Below are positions 1 to 8,304 of a stretch of DNA of 64,000 nucleotides, in pieces. The translations under genes were made by a program, and so were the position numbers. Each line of letters opens with the position of its first letter. Within the stretch, counting starts at the first letter, position 1. The stretch covers positions 1-64,000 of the forward strand of contig OZ025781.1 in the NCBI GenBank assembly GCA_964019425.1, in the 5' to 3' direction. The notes beneath the pieces are model-generated. The model was not told the origin of the DNA. It saw only the letters and a program-made list of their open reading frames with translations, and searched no databases. Source of the stretch: Flectonema sp. DT1601 (lineage: Eukaryota; Euglenozoa; Diplonemea; Diplonemida; Diplonemidae).

Positions 1-419
1 GTAGACTCTCCTACGTTAAGACTGGAGGGAAGGGAAAATGGAAGGATTTCCATAAAGAGGCTAAGAACACACAAATAAATAAATAAAAAAAAAAAAAGAA
101 AATCCCAGGGCTGCACAGCCGAGTGGATACCTTAAATCTCTTCGGTAGCCGTGGCAAGGGTTCAATTCCCAGGCACATTTTTTGTGTTTTTCAACCAGAA
201 AAATTAGTAAGAAGAAAGTAGCAAGGAAAAGGGACAAAATTGGACTTAACTTAACGCGAGCGAAGCGAGCGTAAAGTTAAGTTCAAATTTGTACCCTGGA
301 CGGGTACCTAGCCAGGGAATAAAAACAGACGTGACTTGGTTGTAAAAATAATGTTTGTTCAGGAAGCTTAAAAAAAAAAATTGCGCGAGCAACGCGAGCC
401 TGGAAGGGGTATCTCTAGT
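1..419 (+). repeat. SINE-like module S, copy 1 (cut by window edge)
   Basis: A near-identical sequence recurs at 30629-31006, and in both places it runs directly into a TTTGCGGG array. It contains a tRNA-like Pol III promoter (108-176) followed by about 240 bp of unrelated body. The body has two conserved inverted repeats: a 13-bp stem with one mismatch around the GCGAGCG repeats (near 247-285), and overlapping GTACCC/GGGTAC and CCCTGG/CCAGGG stems near 290-320. This copy carries an extra A-rich stretch (about 66-103) absent from copy 2. A tRNA-derived head, a structured body and a simple-repeat tail fit a SINE, but only two copies are visible and no target duplication was identified. Confidence 0.55.
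108..176 (+). other. tRNA-Leu(UAA)-like promoter region of module S
   Basis: The A-box-like stretch is AGCCGAGTGG and the B box is GGTTCAATTCC, with a CTTAAAT anticodon-like loop and a long variable-arm-like TTCGGTAGCCG. The acceptor ends do not pair, so this is not a working tRNA gene. It reads as the internal Pol III promoter of a tRNA-derived SINE. A related sequence lies on the minus strand at 24091-24178. Confidence 0.55.
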
Positions 420-1519
420 GCGGGTTTGCGGGTTTGCGGGTTTGCGGGTTTGCGGGTTTGCGGGTTTGCGGGTTTGCGGGTTTGCGGTTTTGCGGGTTTG
501 CGGGTTTGCGGGTTTGCGGGTTTGCGGGTTTGCGGGTTTGCGGGTTTGCGGGTTTGCGGGTTTGCGGGTTTGCGGGTTTGCGGGTTTGCGGGTTTGCGGG
601 TTTGCGGGTTTGCGGGTTTGCGGGTTTGCGGGTTTGCGGGTTTGCGGGTTTGCGGGTTTGCGGGTTTGCGGGTTTGCGGGTTTGCGGGTTTGCGGGTTTG
701 CGGGTTTGCGGGTTTGCGGGTTTGCGGGTTTGCGGGTTTGCGGGTTTGCGGGTTTGCGGGTTTGCGGGTTTGCGGGTTTGCGGGTTTGCGGGTTTGCGGG
801 TTTGCGGGTTTGCGGGTTTGCGGGTTTGCGGGTTTGCGGGTTTGCGGGTTTGCGGGTTTGCGGGTTTGCGGGTTTGCGGGTTTGCGGGTTTGCGGGTTTG
901 CGGGTTTGCGGGTTTGCGGGTTTGCGGGTTTGCGGGTTTGCGGGTTTGCGGGTTTGCGGGTTTGCGGGTTTGCGGGTTTGCGGGTTTGCGGGTTTGCGGG
1001 TTTGCGGGTTTGCGGGTTTGCGGGTTTGCGGGTTTGCGGGTTTGCGGGTTTGCGGGTTTGCGGGTTTGCGGGTTTGCGGGTTTGCGGGTTTGCGGGTTTG
1101 CGGGTTTGCGGGTTTGCGGGTTTGCGGGTTTGCGGGTTTGCGGGTTTGCGGGTTTGCGGGTTTGCGGGTTTGCGGGTTTGCGGGTTTGCGGGTTTGCGGG
1201 TTTGCGGGTTTGCGGGTTTGCGGGTTTGCGGGTTTGCGGGTTTGCGGGTTTGCGGGTTTGCGGGTTTGCGGGTTTGCGGGTTTGCGGGTTTGCGGGTTTG
1301 CGGGTTTGCGGGTTTGCGGGTTTGCGGGTTTGCGGGTTTGCGGGTTTGCGGGTTTGCGGGTTTGCGGGTTTGCGGGTTTGCGGGTTTGCGGGTTTGCGGG
1401 TTTGCGGGTTTGCGGGTTTGCGGGTTTGCGGGTTTGCGGGTTTGCGGGTTTGCGGGTTTGCGGGTTTGCGGGTTTGCGGGTTTGCGGGTTTGCGGGTTTG
1501 CGGGTTTGCGGGTTTGCGG
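420..1519 (+). repeat. (TTTGCGGG)n array, about 137 units
   Basis: A head-to-tail array of the 8-mer TTTGCGGG with essentially one variant unit (near 484). GGG runs with 5-nt loops fit the G-quadruplex pattern on the plus strand. Module S lies on its left and E1 begins at its right end. Long open frames cross it in several phases only because the unit has no stop in those phases. Confidence 0.97.
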
Positions 1520-2265
1520 GGAACCGCTTGGCATTTAATTCTGGCACCCTGATTTTAAGAGGAAGGAAATAAAGAACACGTTAACACAGGAAAGAAAGAA
1601 TTGGCGAAGTTAAATCCGCACTATGTCTACTGATCCTGACATGTCTTGTCAAACTGGCAAAAATACGAAAAATGAAAACAAACTAACATCAGATATTCAA
1701 GTCTCAAGGTTGTTCATCCGCGATGGGGTAAACTGTAGTGTGGTACTCGAGCCTCGGAAGAGGCCCCACGGTAGTTAGCACAGTCGGGGGATGGGCGGGT
1801 GGGAAAGAACTTGGCACACTGAAGTCGTAATAGACTTCGGCCATTGTTTTTCCTTTATCCTGTACCACAAACTACAGAAGAATGAACATTAAGAGAGAGG
1901 TAGAGTGAACGCAAAGCAAACACAAAGCTAAGATGTAAATGGATAACGCAGAACATCAAAGGCGCCGAATACCATTGAGCAGTTCCCTGTGAAAAGATAG
2001 GGAACCGCTTGGCATTTAATTCTGGCACCCTGATTTTAAGAGGAAGGAAATAAAGAACACGTTAACACAGGAAAGAAAGAATTGGCGAAGTTAAATCCGC
2101 ACTATGTCTACTGATCCTGACATGTCTTGTCAAACTGGCAAAAATACGAAAAATGAAAACAAACTAACATCAGATATTCAAGTCTCAAGGTTGTTCATCC
2201 GCGATGGGGTAAACTGTAGTGTGGTACTCGAGCCTCGGAAGAGGCCCCACGGTAGTTAGCACAGT
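1520..2265 (-). repeat. E1 3' repeat block (A1, linker, B1, A2)
   Basis: A1 (1520-1784) equals A2 (2001-2265) over 265 bp. B1 (1804-2001) equals B2 (7091-7288) over 198 bp. The B1/A2 junction reads TTCCC, 12 nt, GGGAA. It has the same join that a circular intermediate would have between its two ends, and looks like a recombinase core site. The A repeat also contains a GCCTC/GAGGC hairpin with a GGAA loop. Confidence 0.85.
1785..1803 (+). other. G-quadruplex-type tract between A1 and B1 of E1
   Basis: Four G runs of 3-5 with loops of 1-2 nt (G5-AT-G3-C-G3-T-G3) on the strand opposite to the element's sense. It sits exactly between A1 and B1 and is absent from the body edges of A2 and B2. Equivalent tracts occur at 7746-7763, 13016-13032 and, on the minus strand, 20229-20253, with a weaker one at 31264-31272. 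Confidence 0.7.
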
Positions 2266-5098
2266 CTACCACCACCGCATCGCCAGTAAAGAACCTCCGA
2301 ACCGCCAGTTCAACCTCCCGCTGGTGCCGAGACGTCGATATCACCACTGGGTCCACCCTCGAAGGAATGTCAGCCGGGTTCTCCGCAGACTTAACGTACT
2401 CCAAAGAAAACGTAACGTTCCTCGCCCGCAGACAATCCAAGGCCGAAACCGTTGCCCTATTCAGCAGCTCCGAGCGTATCGACATCCTCTTCCGGGCCGC
2501 CCCAAGAACAGAGGTGTTATCCACCCAGATCTTCACACAGCAGCCGTCACAAGTCGTCGGCATGTCACGAACCGTATTTCTCAGTGCAAGGCCTTCCAAA
2601 ACACTAATGTGGAGTCCAGCTTCACCAACCACCCACGAGTCCCCCATCACCGTCACCTCCGCCGTGTCATCATTGACAACGACGCCTCCCCAACCCTTCA
2701 ACGACGCATCGACAAAGATGCTGAAAGCCTGGCATTCCGGACGGAAGGACTCGCCGACCAGCCTAAGTTGGAGCACCGCACCGATCCAACCTCGCAGCTC
2801 ACGCACAACCGAAGGCGGCACAACAACTCGATCCTCCACCACCCTCACACCCCTGTTCAATCCATTCGACACTCGACGGAGGAACTTGAGCGCGAACCAA
2901 AAGCTGCCCGGAGACACGCCCGCCACAGCCGAAGCGTGTAGCAGCCTGCCCCCGAGCGACTCCAGGTCACCAGCCGTAATCCCAACAAAATCGACCCGTC
3001 CCACCTTCTCGCGTATCTTAGACGCCACAACCACCGTGTCTGCGTCATGGTCAAAGTCGACCCCCAAGAAGGTATACCGCCTCACCGCCGTGTGGCTATC
3101 CGCTTCCTTCCAGGTCAAGCGGAACTCGGACGCAGCCCCATCCAGATTCACGGTCGCCGCCAAAACCGCTTCCTCCGTCCCCACATAACGGATGTTGTCC
3201 ACAAAAACGTCCACCTTCACACCCTTCGCCGCCCACCTACCAGATACATACACAGGATCCCCCGCAGCCGCCGCCGCCAAGGTGTGCATAATCTCAGGCG
3301 CACACGCATGGCCCATTGGCAGCCTGCACAGTTCAAACCAACTCCCCTCCGAGGTCTGGAAACGAAACAAGTCCCTCGCGTCCTCTGGTATCTCTATGGC
3401 GTAGAAGCCGGTCCTGAAATCCCTCGTCGATCCACACTGCTCCCTCACCTGTTCAAGGTACTGGGAGATGTGGCCCAAAGGAACCTTGGGCTCATAAACC
3501 CCCTCCAACCTATCATTCGCATCACGGGTCCAAAGGATAAACCGTTGTCGAAGGCCCTCCGGTTTCTCCTCCAACACTGTGAACGGCACGTTCGTCGTAC
3601 GACCCGGGCCCTCCGCCGCCCGCGCCACCCCGTGCTGACACAACTCCCTCGCATGTCGCAATGCAAATGATGATGGCGCCCGTCTACCAGCATCCGTCGT
3701 CACCGTCGGTGCAAAGGTCATATCCCACACCTCATCGAAACGTCCACGGGCCTCCTCCGAAAGACGCCTTCGCAGCCCACCGACATCCATCGTACACACC
3801 CCACTCACGTGCAGAGGTGAATGCATCTCCGTCTCAGTAACCGGCAATCGCGTCCGTTTCCCCTTCCGCACGATACTGTGTCTTGTCGCCCCTGGCACAC
3901 TCCTGATCCTCCGATTCAAAGCAGCTGTGTCACCTTCCAAGTCTGCAGCGCACGAGCCATGTCCACCAGGTTTGACGAATACCTGAGAGTCACCCCCGCC
4001 AACTGAACACCGTCCTCCTTGTGTTTCAACAGACGAGACACCAAATGCCCCTCGGCCAGCCTTCCCTCTGCCAACGCCTTCACCAGAACCGCCGCCGCGC
4101 CCCGCTTTACGGAGTGGCCCGTAAAACCCTCCATACCCGGAGTTCTTCGCCAAACCGACGCGATCCTCTCGGTGTTGACGTCCGTGAGGCGCTCGAATGG
4201 ACGAAGAAAGCGCACCAATACCGCGATTTCTCCCACCAGATCTCCGCGAATAACCGACCATCTCGAAGGCACGTAAGGATCCGCCCGTCTGTGCTTCGGA
4301 AGTGTTCCCCAATCGACGATCACCTCCCCGTCCTCTACCAACAAGAAGTGATCCGAAGTGAGAGCGTGCACCTCTCCCCACCGAGACGCGGTCTTCCAAC
4401 ACACGAGCGCCGCCAACCGGATGCGAGCCTCTTGCGAGCCTGCCCAAGTCAGCAGTTCCTGTTTGCCCATCGGCAGCGCCTGCACCCGCGGAATCGTTCC
4501 TCCCGCAGCTCGCAGCGCGCCTGCCAAGCTCAACAACGGCTGGTTCGATAATCCGAGGTGGCGAAAAATCCCCGACAAAGCCTTTGCGTACTGCAACTGG
4601 CCTTGGGACGCCACGCCCGTAGCAACCACGAACAAAGCCGCTGTCTCTGCAGACATAGGGAGCTGTTGGTCCGCCGCCCAACGCTGCAACCTTGCCCAGA
4701 GGTTTCGGCGCTTCGCAGACGTTTCCGACGCCCACATCGAGGCAATGACGACCCCTAGTCGCTCCAAGGCTTCGTCCCGATCCACTCCCACCTCCTCGGT
4801 CCGGGGCTTCCGTTGTCCAACTCCTCCGGCTACGTGCTCCAGGACTACCTGTCCGAACAACGACGGGACCTCGTCCAGACCATCTCTCCACCCTCGTTTT
4901 CGGGATGTTTTTCCAACTGACCGTCCGAGAAGGTCCGCGTCGGACGCCAACGCCTTGCGCGGCAACGTTGTTCCGACGACGACGTCCACCCGTCGCTCCC
5001 CTACCAAGCCAGCCCCCGTGCCGGCCGCCAAGCAGGCAAGGACTCAATGACCCTTGCCTGCGGGACCGTTTTTTGCTGGTCCTGTGTACGGCCTCCAA
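2195..5098 (-). CDS. E1 RT-RNase H reading frame
   Basis: The conserved part lies at about 2195-3850. It shows an RT palm with FVDN at the usual YxDD position and a conserved LPMGH block. An RNase H domain follows, with FVDAS..GWGG, an acidic residue in VLEG, WVDNTS and NPADIPSR, giving the D-E-D-D set. The frame stays open upstream across the entire YR gene in another phase. E1-E3 agree well from a block like RTRLPxTE onward, just after the YR stop, so translation probably enters here by a family-specific recoding or reinitiation. The product would copy element RNA into DNA. Confidence 0.8.
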   Translation of the reverse strand: MEAVHRTSKKRSRRQGSLSPCLLGGRHGGWLGRGATGGRRRRNNVAAQGVGVRRGPSRTVSWKNIPKTRVERWSGRGPVVVRTGSPGARSRRSWTTEAPDRGGGSGSGRSLGATRGRHCLDVGVGNVCEAPKPLGKVAALGGGPTAPYVCRDSGFVRGCYGRGVPRPVAVRKGFVGDFSPPRIIEPAVVELGRRAASCGRNDSAGAGAADGQTGTADLGRLARGSHPVGGARVLEDRVSVGRGARSHFGSLLVGRGRGGDRRLGNTSEAQTGGSLRAFEMVGYSRRSGGRNRGIGALSSSIRAPHGRQHREDRVGLAKNSGYGGFYGPLRKAGRGGGSGEGVGRGKAGRGAFGVSSVETQGGRCSVGGGDSQVFVKPGGHGSCAADLEGDTAALNRRIRSVPGATRHSIVRKGKRTRLPVTETEMHSPLHVSGVCTMDVGGLRRRLSEEARGRFDEVWDMTFAPTVTTDAGRRAPSSFALRHARELCQHGVARAAEGPGRTTNVPFTVLEEKPEGLRQRFILWTRDANDRLEGVYEPKVPLGHISQYLEQVREQCGSTRDFRTGFYAIEIPEDARDLFRFQTSEGSWFELCRLPMGHACAPEIMHTLAAAAAGDPVYVSGRWAAKGVKVDVFVDNIRYVGTEEAVLAATVNLDGAASEFRLTWKEADSHTAVRRYTFLGVDFDHDADTVVVASKIREKVGRVDFVGITAGDLESLGGRLLHASAVAGVSPGSFWFALKFLRRVSNGLNRGVRVVEDRVVVPPSVVRELRGWIGAVLQLRLVGESFRPECQAFSIFVDASLKGWGGVVVNDDTAEVTVMGDSWVVGEAGLHISVLEGLALRNTVRDMPTTCDGCCVKIWVDNTSVLGAARKRMSIRSELLNRATVSALDCLRARNVTFSLEYVKSAENPADIPSRVDPVVISTSRHQREVELAVRRFFTGDAVVVDCANYRGASSEARVPHYSLPHRG
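3916..5031 (-). CDS. E1 tyrosine recombinase
   Basis: About 371 residues. The C-terminal catalytic domain shows SRWGEV (first Arg), HSVKRG (H-x-x-R), LLKHK and TLRYS (Tyr nucleophile), the R-H-R-H-Y pattern of tyrosine recombinases. In this group the enzyme integrates a circular DNA copy by site-specific recombination, which fits the absence of target duplications. It lies between gag and RT, the VIPER order, and is wholly overlapped by the RT frame. Confidence 0.85.
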   Translation of the reverse strand: MAAGTGAGLVGERRVDVVVGTTLPRKALASDADLLGRSVGKTSRKRGWRDGLDEVPSLFGQVVLEHVAGGVGQRKPRTEEVGVDRDEALERLGVVIASMWASETSAKRRNLWARLQRWAADQQLPMSAETAALFVVATGVASQGQLQYAKALSGIFRHLGLSNQPLLSLAGALRAAGGTIPRVQALPMGKQELLTWAGSQEARIRLAALVCWKTASRWGEVHALTSDHFLLVEDGEVIVDWGTLPKHRRADPYVPSRWSVIRGDLVGEIAVLVRFLRPFERLTDVNTERIASVWRRTPGMEGFTGHSVKRGAAAVLVKALAEGRLAEGHLVSRLLKHKEDGVQLAGVTLRYSSNLVDMARALQTWKVTQLL

Positions 5099-7155
5099 CC
5101 AGTCCTCGGCACCATTGCCGGTCCCGTAGTCGTCTTTCTCACAGGCTTCACTTGCATACCGGCCTTCCTTGCCTTCGCCGTCGACTGGTCCAACTCCTCC
5201 TCACCCAATTGTTGAAGGTATCTCTCTCCGCCCAACCATCCATGCCCAGCCCTAATCGACTGGTACTCCAACAACCGGTGTAGCTCCTTGAGCGTCGCAC
5301 CTGTTCCTCCCGCAATTGTTGCCATTGCAGTTTCGGCCAACCTGCTCACCATCTCCTTCCCAACCGACGATGTACCCACCGAATATCTTTGCACAATTGC
5401 CTGTTGCAAGAAGTCGCGCTGCATTTATCCCTGCTCCCCGTAAGCTGCCCACTCTCCAGGCAAGACCGCCACCTGCGTCACCGGCCTCTCTGGCCCCATT
5501 TTCTCCGGGTTCCAATGACCAACGGTCCAGCCCTCATCCTCAAACTGTTCCGGTGTCAGCTCGAACATGGCATCAGCCTTCCCAACCAACACAAGAGTCA
5601 CCTTCTCCCCCTCCAAATCCACAACCATCCCCTTGTTCCCTACCCTCCGCACCTTCACTCCTGGAATCAGTGCCTTTGGGAAACGTACATTCTTCTCCTT
5701 CTTCCCTGCCACATGCTCCACCAAACTCCCCGTGCTGTTGGCAAAGCGCCCAATAGCTTCGGCCAACCCTTCAGGTGCCTGTTCTCTCTGCTGAAATTGG
5801 TGTTGAAACTGTTGTGTCTGTTGCTGTAACTGCAGCTGCTGTTGTAAATGCTGCTGCTGTTGTACCTGCTGCTGCTGTTGTAAACTCAACTGCTGCTGCA
5901 ACATGTCACATCGCTTTTGAAGTCCCACCAGGTCCTCCGCCTGTGGTGCCGCCGCGAAAGACTCCGCTTGCTGTTGATTCGCTAGCGTCTGTTGATGAAC
6001 CTGCTGCTCCAACTGACGCTGTTGATTGAGCATCGAATCCAAAATAGCCTGCTGCTCCCCAGCCTTCTTGAACTGTTCCTTCTGCTCCGCTACCAATCTC
6101 TCCTGATGTAGTTGCTGTTGTTCCAACAAGGCTTGCTGTTGCAGGTGCTGGTTCCTCCGAGCTTCTTGGTGCCCATCCTGGGACGCGAGCATTTTGTCCA
6201 CTGCCCGCTGCCGCTCGGCTTGTGAACGCTCAAACGCGGCGCGATCCTTCTGCTGCTGCAAAAGCTCTTGCTGCTGCCTTTCCAGCATTCCCTGCTGCAC
6301 CAACAGTCTCTTCCGCTGTTCCTCCCCCTGTCGCCCCACCTCCTCCATTATGGATGCGACCTCCTCCTCCGTCTTCACCTGTCGTGAGCAGACCTCGTCC
6401 ACCACCAAACCGGCATGATCTTGCCATTCCCCCACATCGTTGAGCGCCCTTGCCGCAGCCGCGCCCACTTCCTTCACCTCCTTCAACGACTCCGCAGCCT
6501 TCTGTTGCTCCGTCTGCACTTCAGTAAAAGCAGCCGAGGTTGCCGCAATCACCTTCTCCACCCTCTTTTCTGTCTTCATCTGGCCAGCCGTTTGCTGCTG
6601 CAAGGTGGCCATGTTCTCCTTCCGGAGCCTACCCACCGCCATACTTGTGGCCTTGGCAAGCCCAACAACTTCAGGGTTCCGCAAAGAAGCATCATCCTCC
6701 AACTGCGGTGGCGTTATCCCATCATGGGGCTCCACCACCGTTACAACGCCCCTCAAAGGCGTCAACACCCCAGGCTCCCCTGGCAGCAGTTGAGCCTTCA
6801 TCATTCTTTCTTTGAATGGCCCTGGTGCCTTCTCCGCCAGCATCGTCAATATGACGAATACCGCTCGCGCCGACAACACAGGCAGCGTGCCCTCCGCCAC
6901 GTCCAAGCAGCACGCCAGCAACCGATCGTTGCTCTTCCTCCTCCCGTCCCGGTCGTCCTCCTTCGTTGTAGCCAACCAAATGAGGTTGGCCTCTGCCTCA
7001 CCCAGGCACCTCACCAACACCCCCTGCCTATAGGTCAGGCTCACCTTCGTCCGGGTCAGTTGGCCCAGAATCGGCCGCAAGTTCTCTGCCAAAGAACTTG
7101 GCACACTGAAGTCGTAATAGACTTCGGCCATTGTTTTTCCTTTATCCTGTACCAC
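5044..7155 (-). CDS. E1 gag-like region
   Basis: This is the first coding region in sense order and starts about 65 bp inside B2 territory. It encodes a gag-like protein with a long glutamine-rich, coiled-coil-like centre (CAG/CAA-rich DNA at about 5790-6300) and a basic C-terminal tail. The C-terminal part resembles that of E2 (RxAIVxRYS...LHxLLEY-type pattern). No zinc knuckle is visible. The assignment rests on position and on similarity to E2 and E3. Confidence 0.65.
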
Positions 7156-7288
7156 AAACTACAGAAGAATGAACATTAAGAGAGAGGTAGAGTGAACGCA
7201 AAGCAAACACAAAGCTAAGATGTAAATGGATAACGCAGAACATCAAAGGCGCCGAATACCATTGAGCAGTTCCCTGTGAAAAGATAGG
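7091..7288 (-). repeat. E1 5' repeat (B2)
   Basis: A 198-bp direct copy of 1804-2001. Its outer end (GATAGG) joins TTTGCGGG units directly. It contains the start of the gag reading frame and presumably the promoter and 5' UTR. Confidence 0.85.
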
Positions 7289-7383
7289 TTTGCGGGTTTG
7301 CGGGTTTGCGGGTTTGCGGGTTTGCGGGTTTGCGGGTTTGCGGGTTTGCGGGTTTGCGGGTTTGCGGGTTTGCGGGTTTGCGG
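7289..7383 (+). repeat. (TTTGCGGG)n array, about 12 units, between E1 and E2
   Basis: A perfect short array in the same orientation as the arrays at 420-1519 and 17890-18476. E1 ends at its left side and E2 begins at its right side, so both appear to have landed in one array. Confidence 0.95.
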
Positions 7384-8304
7384 GGAACCGCTCTGCATTT
7401 TCTATGCGATATCTGCTATAGAAATGTAAAAGTAATAATGAAATAGAAAACAGAGAGGGAGTAAGCAAGCAATTAATACTAAAGGAGAATGACGGAATCC
7501 AATTAAGGATAATTGAAATTGATCAGCTATATCGAATTCTGACATGCCGTCGTGTCTCATCCATAAAGTATATCGCAGCTGTGATGGGAGATGATGGTTG
7601 TGAATTATAGTAATCGATAATTGAAGTATTGTCCACGTACGAAGTATATTCATTTGCGACGGGGGTAGCAGGGCGCCACAGAGGCGAAATCGTCCGGACC
7701 AGGCTGCGAAAGGCATGCATGGCCACGGGACGGGGGCGCCGTCACGGGGGTCGGGTGGGTGGGAACAAAAAAGTTGTTTTCTTTAAAGCAAAGCCAGCCA
7801 AACCTGAAAGTAGAAAGAACAATATTCACCAGAGAATAACGGCGAAATAAAGTAAAATCTCTTTACAAGAAGTCGGCGCCAAGCGCTAAATCAAGGCTGT
7901 GATATCGCTATGCCATTTGAGCTGTTCCCTGTAAAGGTGAGGGAACCGCTCTGCATTTTCTATGCGATATCTGCTATAGAAATGTAAAAGTAATAATGAA
8001 ATAGAAAACAGAGAGGGAGTAAGCAAGCAATTAATACTAAAGGAGAATGACGGAATCCAATTAAGGATAATTGAAATTGATCAGCTATATCGAATTCTGA
8101 CATGCCGTCGTGTCTCATCCATAAAGTATATCGCAGCTGTGATGGGAGATGATGGTTGTGAATTATAGTAATCGATAATTGAAGTATTGTCCACGTACGA
8201 AGTATATTCATTTGCGACGGGGGTAGCAGGGCGCCACAGAGGCGAAATCGTCCGGACCAGGCTGCGAAAGGCATGCATGGCCACGGGACGGGGGCGCCGT
8301 CACG
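7384..8304 (-). repeat. E2 3' repeat block (A1, linker, B1, A2)
   Basis: A1 and A2 are 363-bp direct copies starting GGAACCGCTCTGCATTT. The B1/A2 junction reads TTCCC, 11 nt, GGGAA, matching the junction of E1. Confidence 0.85.
7746..7763 (+). other. G-quadruplex-type tract of E2
   Basis: G5-TC-G3-T-G3-T-G3 between A1 and B1, the same position as in E1, although the flanking repeats of E1 and E2 differ in sequence. Confidence 0.7.

Larger units (their letters stand above)
1520..7288 (-). mobile_element. E1: VIPER-like tyrosine-recombinase retrotransposon
   Basis: In sense order (minus strand) the element has gag, a tyrosine recombinase, then RT-RNase H. Its ends are split direct repeats: on the plus strand A1 (1520-1784), a G-rich linker, B1 (1804-2001), A2 (2001-2265), body, B2 (7091-7288). 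This is the A1-body-B1A2-B2 layout described for Ngaro/VIPER-type elements, read in reverse. YR upstream of RT matches VIPER rather than DIRS or Ngaro. Both ends abut TTTGCGGG units with no target duplication. A1/A2 and B1/B2 look identical by eye, so the insertion is recent. The element looks nearly whole, with about one break at most. The body is clearly richer in G+C than the host genes. Confidence 0.85.

Noticed and set aside
420-1519. CRISPR array
   Set aside because: Units are contiguous without spacers and the genome is eukaryotic.
246-1572. Long open frames on both strands coding RKPANPQT or GLRVCGFA repeats
   Set aside because: They are translations of the TTTGCGGG array, open only because the octamer lacks stops in those phases. 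The same applies at 17784-18612.
2219-7179. Plus-strand frames opposite E1 (and likewise opposite E2 and E3)
   Set aside because: They are antisense shadows of G+C-rich coding sequence and have no recognisable motif.
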